Source of the DNA: Tepidibacter aestuarii
Lineage (GTDB): Bacteria; Bacillota; Clostridia; Peptostreptococcales; Peptostreptococcaceae
Direction: 5' to 3'
DNA: 64,000 bases
NCBI RefSeq assembly: GCF_934924865.1
Contig: NZ_OW235315.1
Location: 620,001-684,000, forward strand
The notes beneath the pieces are model-generated. The model saw only the letters and a program-made list of their open reading frames with translations. It did no database searches and was not told the DNA's origin. A program made the position numbers and the translations under genes. Shown here one piece after another: positions 41,416 to 49,847 of the stretch. Position 1 is the first letter of the stretch. Every line of letters begins with the position of its first letter.

Positions 41416-43788
41416 ATGAATCAGAAATCATTAAGAGTTTTAGAATATTTTAAAATAATAGATATGTTAAAAGGAAGGGTGGCTTCTTCTCTTGGAAGAA
41501 GATATGTAGATGAACTAGTTCCATCCACTAATCGTGAGGAAGTCATTCAGATGCAAAAGGAAACTAGCGAGGCTCAGTCTATAATAATTAAAAGAGGGTC
41601 TGTTCCTCTTGGAGGAATACACGATGTGGAGATGCTTGCAAAAAGAACAAAGATAGGTTCATCTCTTGATATGGGGCAACTGTTAATGGTTGCAGATACT
41701 TTAAGAGGTGCTAGAATTTTAAAAAACAGTATAGGAAAGTCGGAAGATGAATCATATCCTATAATACAGTCTTTAACAGAAAGTCTTCATATTTTTAAGG
41801 ATATAGAGGATAAGATATTCAATTCTATAATAAGTGAAGTAGAGATGTCTGATAATGCAAGCCACACTCTTAAGAGTTTGAGACGTGGAATCGTTCAAAA
41901 GAACCAATCTATAAGATCCAAACTTAACTCTATAATATCTTCAACTTCTTATCAAAAATATTTACAGGATGCAATAATAACTGTAAGAGGAGATAGATTT
42001 GTAGTACCTGTAAAACAAGAGTATAGATCAAATGTGCCTGGAATTATACATGATCAATCTTCGTCTGGAGCTACTTTGTTCATAGAGCCTATGTCTATTG
42101 TAAATATGAACAATGAGCTAAGAGAACTTAAGCTTAAAGAAAGAGAAGAAATAGAGAGAATACTTAGTGAGCTTTCAAGTTTTATTGGAGAGGTGGCAGA
42201 TGAAGTCATATCTAATGGAAAGATACTTGGAAAGGTAGATTTTATATTCGCTAAAGGTAAGTTGTCTTTTTCAATGAAGGCTATAGAGCCTACAATAAGT
42301 GATGATAAAAGTCTTAATATAAAAAATGGAAGACATCCTTTACTTGATCCAAAAGATGTTGTACCTAGTAATATATGGATTGGAAAAGAATTTAATACAT
42401 TAGTTGTGACTGGTCCGAATACGGGAGGTAAGACGGTAACTCTTAAAACTGTCGGTTTATTCTCTCTTATGACTCAAAGTGGTCTTCATATACCAGCGGA
42501 CTATGGAAGTAACATGTGTATATTCGATAATATATTTGCAGATATAGGAGATGAGCAAAGTATTGAGCAGAGTTTATCAACATTTTCATCTCATATGACT
42601 AATATTGTTGATATATTAAAGGATGTAACTACTAATTCACTTGTATTATTTGATGAACTTGGAGCTGGTACTGATCCGGTTGAGGGAGCAGCACTTGCCA
42701 TGGCAATACTTAACGACTTATATGATCTTAAAGCTCTTACAATAGCAACAACTCATTATAGTGAGCTTAAGCATTATGCACTTACTAAAGAAGGAGTTGA
42801 AAACGCCGCAGTAGAATTTAATGTTCAAACTTTAAGTCCTACATATAAGCTTTTAATAGGAGTTCCAGGTAAATCAAATGCATTTGAGATATCTAGAAGG
42901 CTTGGACTTGGAGATTATATAATACAAAAGGCTAAAAACTTTATAAATAGTGAAAATATAGAATTTGAAGACTTACTTCAAAATATAGAACAAAATAGAA
43001 TAGACACATTAAAAGAAAAAGAAGAAGCAAATAGACTTAAAGAAGAAGTTAGGAAGTTAAAAGAAGAGCTTCTTGTAAAAACTGAGAGAATATCTGTTCA
43101 AAGAGATAAAATAATCAATGAAGCAAAAAGAGACGCTTTAAAGATTATGAGGGACTCTAAAGAAGAAGCAGATATGATAATTAAAGAAATAAGAAAGCTT
43201 CAAAAGCAAGGTGTTGACAAAGATAAAAATAAAGAGATAGAGAATTTAAGAAGAGAAATGAACGAGTCTATGAAAGGTCTTCATTCTAATGTAAAGGATA
43301 TGATAGTACCTAAGGTTGCAAAAAAAGCTATTAAGAACTTAAAGGCTGGAGATGATGTGAAGGTAGTAACGCTTAATCAACAGGGAACTGTACTATCTGT
43401 TGATAATGACAAGAAAGAAGCCTTAGTTCAGATTGGTATTATGAAGATGACTCTGCCCTTTGCATCTTTAGAGCAAATAAAGGTTAATAAAAAGGATGTT
43501 TTAAAATCAGGTGCAGGAAAGATACTTAAGAAAAAGACTTTTAATATAAAACAGGAAATTGACTTAAGAGGTATGAATCTTGAAGAGGCCATGGTAGAGG
43601 TTGATAAATATTTAGATGATGCTTATTTAGCTGGAATAGCAAAGGCTACTATAATACACGGAATAGGAACAGGGGTATTAAAAGCTGGAATGAAGGAAAT
43701 GCTAAAAAAACACAAACACATAAAGAGCTACAGAGATGGAATATACGGAGAAGGTGGAGCTGGAGTTACTATAGTTGAATTTAAATAG
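41416..43788 (+). CDS. mutS2: Endonuclease MutS2
   Basis: The 790-residue protein has the MutS core (levers 1-300), an ATPase domain with Walker A TGPNTGGKTVTLKT (about 335-348) and Walker B SLVLFDELGAGTDPVEGAAL, and a coiled coil (about 510-620). The C-terminal Smr nuclease domain (DLRGMNLEEAMVEVDKYLDDA, IIHGIGTGVLKAGMKEML) is intact. MutS2 acts in recombination suppression and, in Bacillus, in rescue of collided ribosomes. It lacks the mismatch-recognition domain of MutS1. DUF523 follows by 11 bases. Confidence 0.97.
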   Translation: MNQKSLRVLEYFKIIDMLKGRVASSLGRRYVDELVPSTNREEVIQMQKETSEAQSIIIKRGSVPLGGIHDVEMLAKRTKIGSSLDMGQLLMVADTLRGARILKNSIGKSEDESYPIIQSLTESLHIFKDIEDKIFNSIISEVEMSDNASHTLKSLRRGIVQKNQSIRSKLNSIISSTSYQKYLQDAIITVRGDRFVVPVKQEYRSNVPGIIHDQSSSGATLFIEPMSIVNMNNELRELKLKEREEIERILSELSSFIGEVADEVISNGKILGKVDFIFAKGKLSFSMKAIEPTISDDKSLNIKNGRHPLLDPKDVVPSNIWIGKEFNTLVVTGPNTGGKTVTLKTVGLFSLMTQSGLHIPADYGSNMCIFDNIFADIGDEQSIEQSLSTFSSHMTNIVDILKDVTTNSLVLFDELGAGTDPVEGAALAMAILNDLYDLKALTIATTHYSELKHYALTKEGVENAAVEFNVQTLSPTYKLLIGVPGKSNAFEISRRLGLGDYIIQKAKNFINSENIEFEDLLQNIEQNRIDTLKEKEEANRLKEEVRKLKEELLVKTERISVQRDKIINEAKRDALKIMRDSKEEADMIIKEIRKLQKQGVDKDKNKEIENLRREMNESMKGLHSNVKDMIVPKVAKKAIKNLKAGDDVKVVTLNQQGTVLSVDNDKKEALVQIGIMKMTLPFASLEQIKVNKKDVLKSGAGKILKKKTFNIKQEIDLRGMNLEEAMVEVDKYLDDAYLAGIAKATIIHGIGTGVLKAGMKEMLKKHKHIKSYRDGIYGEGGAGVTIVEFK

Positions 43789-43799
43789 GAGATGATGTA

Positions 43800-44270
43800 A
43801 TGATCTTGGTTTCTGCTTGTTTGATTGGTGTTGATTGTAAGTACAATGGATGTAATAACAAAAATGATAAGATTATAAATTATTTAAAGGACAAAAATAT
43901 AGTTCCTGTATGTCCGGAACAGCTAGGGGGACTTTGTACCCCTAGGATTCCAGCTGAAATTGTTGAAGGCAGTGCTGATGATGTAATTGACGGAAATGCT
44001 AAGGTTGTAAACAAAGAAGGTCAAGATGTAACTGAGGAATTTTTAAAGGGTGCATATGAGACTTTAAAAATATGTAGAATTTTAGGAGTAAAGCAAGCTA
44101 TATTGAAGGAAAAAAGCCCTTCTTGTGGAAGTAATCAAATATATGATGGAAGTTTTAAATCAAAGCTTATAGATGGATATGGAATAACCGCCGCTCTTTT
44201 AATAAAAGATGGTGTAGATTTAAAATCAGAAAAATATTTTGGAGGGGGAGAAAAAAATGGACTTAAATGA
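43800..44270 (+). CDS. DUF523 family cysteine-rich protein
   Basis: The 156-residue protein matches DUF523: MILVSACLIGVDCKYNGCNNKND, VPVCPEQLGGLCTPR and AILKEKSPSCGSNQIYDG, with conserved cysteines in all three blocks. The cysteine spacing suggests metal or Fe-S binding. The function is not established. Its 3' end overlaps the next gene by 14 bases, so translation is coupled. Confidence 0.9.
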   Translation: MILVSACLIGVDCKYNGCNNKNDKIINYLKDKNIVPVCPEQLGGLCTPRIPAEIVEGSADDVIDGNAKVVNKEGQDVTEEFLKGAYETLKICRILGVKQAILKEKSPSCGSNQIYDGSFKSKLIDGYGITAALLIKDGVDLKSEKYFGGGEKNGLK

Positions 44271-45282
44271 AGTGAAAAAACTTGCAAGAGAGAGAATGAA
44301 GGGTTATTGTGGCCTTTGTAGAGAATGTGATGGAAATTCATGTTCAGGAAAAGTTCCTGGTATGGGAGGAACTAAAACTGGAAGTACATTTAAGAGAAAC
44401 TATGAGGCTTTAAACAATGTCAAAGTGAATTTGAGAACAATACATAATGCCAAAAATCCGGATATGAGCACTGAGATATTTGGTAAAAGAATAGAGATAC
44501 CTTTAATAACAGCTCCTGTTACAGGAAGTTCTATCAATATGGGAGGATTTTTAACTGAGGATCAGTATAGCGATGATGTAGTTATTGGAAGCATAAATGC
44601 AGGAACTTTTGCTATGACTGGTGATAGTGGTAATCCTCAATTCTTTGTAGATGGTTTAAATTCTCTAAAAAAGGTTGATGGATCTGGAATACCTATAATA
44701 AAGCCTAGAGAGAACGAAAAAATAATAGAAAATATAAGAAAAGCAGAAGAGGTAGGTGCTTTAGCAGTAGGAGTAGACGTAGATGGAGCAGGACTTATAA
44801 CTATGGCACTTCATGGACAACCAGTTGGTCCTAAAACAGTAGAAGAATTAAAAGAGTTAGTATCATCAACTAAGCTCCCATTTATACTAAAAGGTATAAT
44901 GACTGCTGATGAAGCTGAGTTAGCGGTTGAAGTAGGAGCTGCTGCTATAGTTGTTTCTAACCACGGAGGAAGAATATTAGATCATACTCTAGGAGTTGCA
45001 GAGGTTCTTCCTGAAATAGCTAAAAGAGTAAAGGGTAAAATAACTATACTTGCAGATGGATCTGTAAGACAAGGTGTTGATATATTAAAATACATAGCTC
45101 TTGGAGCCGATGCAGTTTTAGCTGCTAGACCTATAATATGGGGATCATATGGAGGTAGACAAGAAGGTGTAGAATTAGTTATAAACAATTTTAAAAATGA
45201 ATTAAAGCAAGCTATGATACTTACAGGTTGTAATGATATAAAATCTATAGATGAAACAAAAATAGTTAATTTAAATAAATAA
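44257..45282 (+). CDS. FMN-dependent alpha-hydroxy-acid oxidoreductase with N-terminal cysteine motif
   Basis: The 341-residue TIM barrel belongs to the lactate oxidase/glycolate oxidase family. It has the active-site His-Gly-Gly-Arg in AAIVVSNHGGRILDH, the catalytic-strand FILKGIMTADEAELA, and the FMN phosphate site LADGSVRQGVDILKYIALGADAVLAARP. Unlike the aerobic enzymes it starts with a CxxCxxC-x4-C cluster (YCGLCRECDGNSCSG, residues 18-29), which may hold an Fe-S centre. The ATG at 44257 follows GGAGGGGGAG inside the DUF523 gene. The substrate and electron acceptor are unknown. Confidence 0.88.
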   Translation: MDLNEVKKLARERMKGYCGLCRECDGNSCSGKVPGMGGTKTGSTFKRNYEALNNVKVNLRTIHNAKNPDMSTEIFGKRIEIPLITAPVTGSSINMGGFLTEDQYSDDVVIGSINAGTFAMTGDSGNPQFFVDGLNSLKKVDGSGIPIIKPRENEKIIENIRKAEEVGALAVGVDVDGAGLITMALHGQPVGPKTVEELKELVSSTKLPFILKGIMTADEAELAVEVGAAAIVVSNHGGRILDHTLGVAEVLPEIAKRVKGKITILADGSVRQGVDILKYIALGADAVLAARPIIWGSYGGRQEGVELVINNFKNELKQAMILTGCNDIKSIDETKIVNLNK

Positions 45283-45288
45283 AACTGC

Positions 45289-45317
45289 TTGACTTTATTT
45301 AAAAATTCTGTTAATAT
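45289..45317 (+). promoter_or_regulatory. Promoter of argS
   Basis: TTGACT (45289-45294), 17-base spacer, TAATAT (45312-45317), beginning seven bases after the preceding stop codon. The transcript should start near 45324. Confidence 0.8.
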
Positions 45318-45323
45318 ACATTG

Positions 45324-45574
45324 TAAAACTGAAATTACAAATTCTATGATAGGAAAAGTAGATATGATGATTGTTTTAGCGAGCTAGAGACTGGTGAAAG
45401 TCTAGCAACATAGTCTTATTGAAACGCATCCTTGAGAAGATTTTCTGAAATCAAGTAGGAAAATACGGTTTGTTTACGTTAAAAACATATGAGTGGATAT
45501 ATAGTTTATATATCAATAAGAGTGGTAACACGGGATATAACTCTCGTCTCTTTTTTAGAGACGGGAGTTTTTTG
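45324..45574 (+). promoter_or_regulatory. T-box leader of argS
   Basis: A 250-base leader with a variant T-box AGAGTGGTAACACGGG (45519-45534; consensus AGGGTGGNACCGCG) and an intrinsic terminator (AACTCTCGTCTC/GAGACGGGAGTT, 45539-45569, then T-run). An arginine triplet CGC at 45425-45427, in a segment that can lie in the specifier loop, is a possible specifier, but I cannot fix it without folding. Position before argS supports a tRNA-Arg sensor. Confidence 0.88.
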
Positions 45575-45622
45575 TATTGTAAGAATATTCAAATAAAGAT
45601 TTATATATAGGAGGAATACTAA

Positions 45623-47329
45623 ATGAAAGATTTTAAATTAGAGGTAGCGGATATTATATCGGCACAAGTTTCAGATTTAAGTTTAGAAGAAATTATTTCT
45701 TTAATAGAAATACCGCCAAATAAGGATATGGGAGATTATGCTTTTCCGTGTTTTAAACTAGCTAAAGTTTTTAGAAAAGCACCTAATATGATAGCTAATG
45801 AACTTTGTGAAAAAATGGGAAAAACTAATTTAATACAAAGAGTAGAAACGGCAGGAGCTTATATAAACTTTTTTGTAGATAAATCTTCTTTAGCTAAATC
45901 AGTAGTTACAGAAGTTTTAGAAAAAAAAGATGATTATGGTAAATGTGACTTAGGAGAAGGTAAAAAAGTTATAGTTGAGTTCTCATCTCCTAATATAGCT
46001 AAGCCTTTCCATATAGGACATATTAGAAGTACTGTAATAGGTAATTCTCTTTACAAGGTTTATAAGGCACTGGGGTTTGATACTGTAAGAATAAATCACT
46101 TAGGGGATTACGGAACACAATTTGGTAAACTTATAGTTGCATTTAAAAAATGGGGAGACGAGGAAGAAGTAAAACAAGCACCTATAAAAACTTTACTTAA
46201 ATTATATGTTCAATTCCATGATGAAGCTGAAAAAGATCCATCAATAGATGAAGAAGCTAGAATGTGGTTTAAAAAGCTTGAAGATGAAGAAGAAGAAGCG
46301 GTTAAATTATGGAAGTGGTTTAGAGAAGTAAGTTTAGAAGAGTTTAATAGAGTTTACGATATATTAGGAGTAGAGTTTGATTCATATGCAGGTGAAAGTT
46401 TCTATTCTGACAAAATGCCTAGAATGATAGATATAATGAATGAAAGAGGACTATTAAAAGAATCTAAAGGAGCTAACATAGTAGATCTTGAAGATTACAA
46501 CATGCCTCCAGCTCTTATAACTAAGAGTGATGGGTCAACTCTTTACTTAACAAGAGATATAGCAGCTGCAACTTATAGAAAAGAAACATATGATTTTTAT
46601 AAGAACATATATGTTGTTGGATCTCAACAAATACTTCACTTTAACCAATGGATGAAGGTTGTAGAGCTTATGGGATTTGACTGGGCTAAGGATTGTGTTC
46701 ACGTTCCATTCGGAATGGTAAGTCTTGAAGAAGGAACTATGTCTACAAGAAAAGGAAGAGTAGTTTTCTTAGAGGACGTTTTAAATAAAGCTGTAGATGC
46801 AACTAAGGAAATAATCAAAAATCAAAAGAAAAATATAGATATTGAGAATATAGATACTGTAGCTAAGCAAATAGGAGTAGGAGCTGTGGTATTCCAAGAA
46901 CTATCAAATAATAGAATAAAGGATTATACATTCTCTTGGGATAGAACTTTAGATTTTCAGGGAGAGACAGGACCATATGTTCAATATACTCACACTAGAG
47001 CTTGTTCTGTTCTTAGAAAGGCAAATGAAGAAGTAACTATGGATGTTGATTTTTCTGTACTATCAGATGATGACAGTGTTAATGTTATAAAGGAAATAGG
47101 AGACTTCCCTAAAGTTATACAAGATGTAATTAAAAATAACGAACCTCATATAATAGCTAGATATGTAGTTGATTTAGCACAAGCATTTAACAAGTTCTAC
47201 CATGATAATGCGATAATAGTAGAAGATGAAAAAGTTAGAAAAGCAAGACTTGCTCTTGTTTTAGCTACAAAGCAAACTATAAAAAATGCACTTTCTTTAC
47301 TTGGAGTAGACGCTCCTGAAAGAATGTAG
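45623..47329 (+). CDS. argS: Arginine-tRNA ligase
   Basis: The 568-residue class I synthetase has an N-terminal ArgRS domain, the HIGH motif in SSPNIAKPFHIGHIRST (about 120-136), a KMSKS equivalent MSTRKGR, and the C-terminal anticodon-binding DALR domain ending in LLGVDAPERM. GGAGG precedes ATG 45623. It is under the T-box described above. Confidence 0.98.
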   Translation: MKDFKLEVADIISAQVSDLSLEEIISLIEIPPNKDMGDYAFPCFKLAKVFRKAPNMIANELCEKMGKTNLIQRVETAGAYINFFVDKSSLAKSVVTEVLEKKDDYGKCDLGEGKKVIVEFSSPNIAKPFHIGHIRSTVIGNSLYKVYKALGFDTVRINHLGDYGTQFGKLIVAFKKWGDEEEVKQAPIKTLLKLYVQFHDEAEKDPSIDEEARMWFKKLEDEEEEAVKLWKWFREVSLEEFNRVYDILGVEFDSYAGESFYSDKMPRMIDIMNERGLLKESKGANIVDLEDYNMPPALITKSDGSTLYLTRDIAAATYRKETYDFYKNIYVVGSQQILHFNQWMKVVELMGFDWAKDCVHVPFGMVSLEEGTMSTRKGRVVFLEDVLNKAVDATKEIIKNQKKNIDIENIDTVAKQIGVGAVVFQELSNNRIKDYTFSWDRTLDFQGETGPYVQYTHTRACSVLRKANEEVTMDVDFSVLSDDDSVNVIKEIGDFPKVIQDVIKNNEPHIIARYVVDLAQAFNKFYHDNAIIVEDEKVRKARLALVLATKQTIKNALSLLGVDAPERM

Positions 47330-47347
47330 TTTGTCGAAAAATAAAGC

Positions 47348-47468
47348 TTTACATCTAAATTTATATTATTATATAATAAATATATAAAAAATATAGAATA
47401 GTGGCAGATTAAATTAGATCAATGCTACTACCCCCCTATGTAGCAGCTTAATAGCTGCTATTTTTTTC
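47348..47468 (+). ncRNA. Candidate three-state attenuator or C-rich small RNA
   Basis: A promoter TTTACA-18-TATAAT (47348-47377) is followed by four mutually complementary segments: 1 = TAGTGGCA (47399-47406), 2 = TGCTACTA (47423-47430), 3 = GTAGCAGCT (47440-47448), 4 = AGCTGCTA (47453-47460). Pair 1:2 or 2:3 can form, and 3:4 is an intrinsic terminator with seven T. In the 2:3 form the loop is TACCCCCCTAT. It may control the gene at 47612 or be a stand-alone RNA of about 85 nt. No family is recognised. Confidence 0.5.
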
Positions 47469-47611
47469 TGTAATGAAAGATATTGTACATTTAGAAGTAA
47501 AGTCTGTTAGTACTTGGAGTAAATAGACGATGATTTAGCATGAAGTAAATTTTGAGGAATTTGGGAAAGCTATTAATATAATAGAATGAATTAAGATTTA
47601 GGAGTGTTTGT

Positions 47612-48547
47612 ATGGAAAATAGGATAATGAATTCATATATATATTCTTTTGATAATAAGAAAAATTATTTAAATGATCTAATTAAAATGATTACCAAATC
47701 TTTGATAGATGATAAATCTACAAAAACTGTGAGTATGGACTATCAGAGGTTTAGAGAAGAACTTGTATTTTATAAGTACTATGGGGCCAAAAATGACGAC
47801 TATCTATATGATATAACTTATGTACTTCCTATAATACTTTCAAATATAAATTTAGAAAGATCACAATCTGAGGTATTAAAGAGTGTATCGTATTACTGTA
47901 AATTACATAAAGAAAATGTGAAAGATTATGATTATATGATTATAGGTATATCTTATAATTTTTTAATCCATGCTCTTATATCGGATAAAAATATTGATTT
48001 TAATGAATTACTTCAAAGTATGAAAGAACATATAATCGGATTTACATTTGATGAAGGTATAGATAAAAAAGATGTTATAAGATTTGAAAGAAGCAGGATA
48101 AAATTTATTCAGAAGATAGATAAATGTATGGATAAAAAAATAGAAGAATTAAAAGAAGAAAGTATATTAGATGGTTTTTTTAAAGTTATTTATCAAGTAT
48201 ATATAAAAGATTTAGATGAAAATAATCAAAGTCTTTTAAGTCTTAAAAATTCTATACTCGGTATTTTAGGATTTGAATTTGATAATTTAAATATATCTGA
48301 TTTGAATTTTATTAAATCTCTTGGGGCTTATATTATAAAACTTAGAAAATATGAGATAAATAAAAAAAAGTATACTCAAAGTACACATCCGAGAGAATTT
48401 ATAAATTTAAATGTAGGAGACTCTATATACAACCCTATATTAAACAATATAACCGTTATAGATAAAAAGATTAAAGAAGATATGCTTTATATAAATGTAA
48501 GATCAAAATCGGGTGAATATGAGTTTAAGTTTAAGAAGACTAATTAA
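47612..48547 (+). CDS. Hypothetical protein downstream of the candidate attenuator
   Basis: The 311-residue protein is not recognised. It is mostly alpha-helical and soluble, with no signal peptide or membrane helix. Residues 230-311 look like a small beta-rich domain: STHPREFINLNVGDSIYNPILNNITVIDKKIKEDMLYINVRSKSG. The middle has charged helices with no catalytic motif I can identify. AGGAGTG precedes the ATG. It is flanked by the attenuator-like element and by the repeat mosaic, so it appears monocistronic. Confidence 0.7.
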   Translation: MENRIMNSYIYSFDNKKNYLNDLIKMITKSLIDDKSTKTVSMDYQRFREELVFYKYYGAKNDDYLYDITYVLPIILSNINLERSQSEVLKSVSYYCKLHKENVKDYDYMIIGISYNFLIHALISDKNIDFNELLQSMKEHIIGFTFDEGIDKKDVIRFERSRIKFIQKIDKCMDKKIEELKEESILDGFFKVIYQVYIKDLDENNQSLLSLKNSILGILGFEFDNLNISDLNFIKSLGAYIIKLRKYEINKKKYTQSTHPREFINLNVGDSIYNPILNNITVIDKKIKEDMLYINVRSKSGEYEFKFKKTN

Positions 48548-48583
48548 TTTGAACTTCTAGTATATTTAAGCGAAAACTGTAGT

Positions 48584-48723
48584 TCATTGAAATAACTCTA
48601 TTTAGTCAATGTTTTAATAAAACTAAAGATATGTCTATGAAAATATTTAATGCAAGAGAGGTATTTTCATAGACATATTTTGATAACCCACATACCGAAT
48701 TATGTAAGCATGAAGCGAATTTT
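48584..48723. repeat. Mosaic of A, B and C repeat fragments
   Basis: 48584-48628 matches the left arm of repeat A1, including a shared TAATAAAACTAAAGAT. It is joined directly to 48628-48691, a type B palindrome with its middle deleted but both ATATGTCTATGAAAAT ends and the GATAACCCACA flank kept. The segment 48706-48723, read on the minus strand, is the start of repeat C (AAAATTCGCTTCATGCTT). This looks like successive insertion and deletion between repeats. Confidence 0.75.
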
Positions 48724-48916
48724 ATTTTTCTAAAAACTTCAAAAAGTCATCTTCACTTGTCTCTGCTAAAAAGCAAAGTTCTTTAACCATGCTGTTTCTT
48801 AAATTAATAAAATCATCTATTTTAGTATTTTCGTATGTATATTCTAAAGACTTAACTATTAAAAGTAAATCTCTCTTTGAAATTTGATCTATAGATATTT
48901 TATCGAATGATTCCAT
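48722..48916 (-). CDS. Hypothetical small acidic protein (64 aa)
   Basis: The frame MESFDKISIDQISKRDLLLIVKSLEYTYENTK... has a good AAAGGAG site about ten bases before the ATG and a helical, acidic composition. No family is recognised. The stop codon lies at the edge of a repeat C fragment. Confidence 0.55.
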   Translation of the reverse strand: MESFDKISIDQISKRDLLLIVKSLEYTYENTKIDDFINLRNSMVKELCFLAETSEDDFLKFLEK

Positions 48917-49104
48917 AATAATGAGCTCCTTTCACAACTAAAAGTAATATTATTACTTAATTTTCTATAAAATAGTTTAAAAACCTTCAAAAAATGTAAA
49001 AATAATGATGAATAGTAATATTTAAGATAAAAAAATATAGAATTATATAAAGCCCTATATTATTATACATAAGGTGAAAGTACAATAAAATAGGACTTAT
49101 TGAT

Positions 49105-49689
49105 TTAAACTGTAACTTTATTGAATGATTCTATTAATGAGTTTTCAACTATTATTATACCAACTGCACTTGATATATTTACAGAGCTTATAACGTCGTT
49201 TTCAAAACCCATTGTGTTTTGAGTGTAGTTATAGTGAAGTTCTTCTATAAGATTTTTTATATTCTCCTTATCTATTTTTTCTATATATGGAGATTTAACT
49301 TTGCTAAGACCTTCAAAATTTACAAAATACTTATGTAGGTCTTTTTCGTATTTTAAGTGTTCAAATAGCTTGTCATGATAATATTCTCTATTGTGATGTG
49401 GAAGGCAGAAAAAGTCAGATAAAAAATGGCTTATAACTCCTAGTTTTGTAGAAAATCTATTTATAGATATAGGGTTTTCTTTAAGCCCGTTATCTATTAA
49501 ATTTAATATTTCATTTAAAACAAAATCAAAACTTTGATCTTTATAGTGTTTTTTCACAGCAAGTCTAGGGGCTATGTCTGGTTTCATAGCTCCGTATGAT
49601 AGTAGTTTGAGATTCAAATCTATATTTAAGTTGTTTTTTATATTGTAATGTATATGGTTTGCTATAACATTGTGACTTTGAACTAACAA
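49105..49689 (-). CDS. Zinc-dependent phospholipase C-like family protein
   Basis: The protein of about 194 residues resembles the bacterial zinc-dependent PLC (PF00882) fold. Histidine/aspartate residues expected at the metal site appear in VQSHNVIANHI, GAMKPDIAPRL, GVISHFLSDFFCLPHHN, and EELHYNYTQ. It has no signal peptide, unlike secreted alpha-toxins, so it is a cytosolic family member of unknown substrate. A GTG at 49698 overlaps the AGAAGG site; TTG 49689 has better spacing. Confidence 0.78.
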   Translation of the reverse strand: MLVQSHNVIANHIHYNIKNNLNIDLNLKLLSYGAMKPDIAPRLAVKKHYKDQSFDFVLNEILNLIDNGLKENPISINRFSTKLGVISHFLSDFFCLPHHNREYYHDKLFEHLKYEKDLHKYFVNFEGLSKVKSPYIEKIDKENIKNLIEELHYNYTQNTMGFENDVISSVNISSAVGIIIVENSLIESFNKVTV

Positions 49690-49847
49690 AAGCAGCACCT
49701 TCTTTCAAATGTGTCTTAATTCTATTTTAAACTAGGTGATAATAAATTTCAAATGTAAATGATGCATTTACTTTATTTAACAAATAGAATTTTTTTTTTA
49801 TTTGTGATAATATATAATGATGCATCATTAGGAAAGGGCTGATTATA

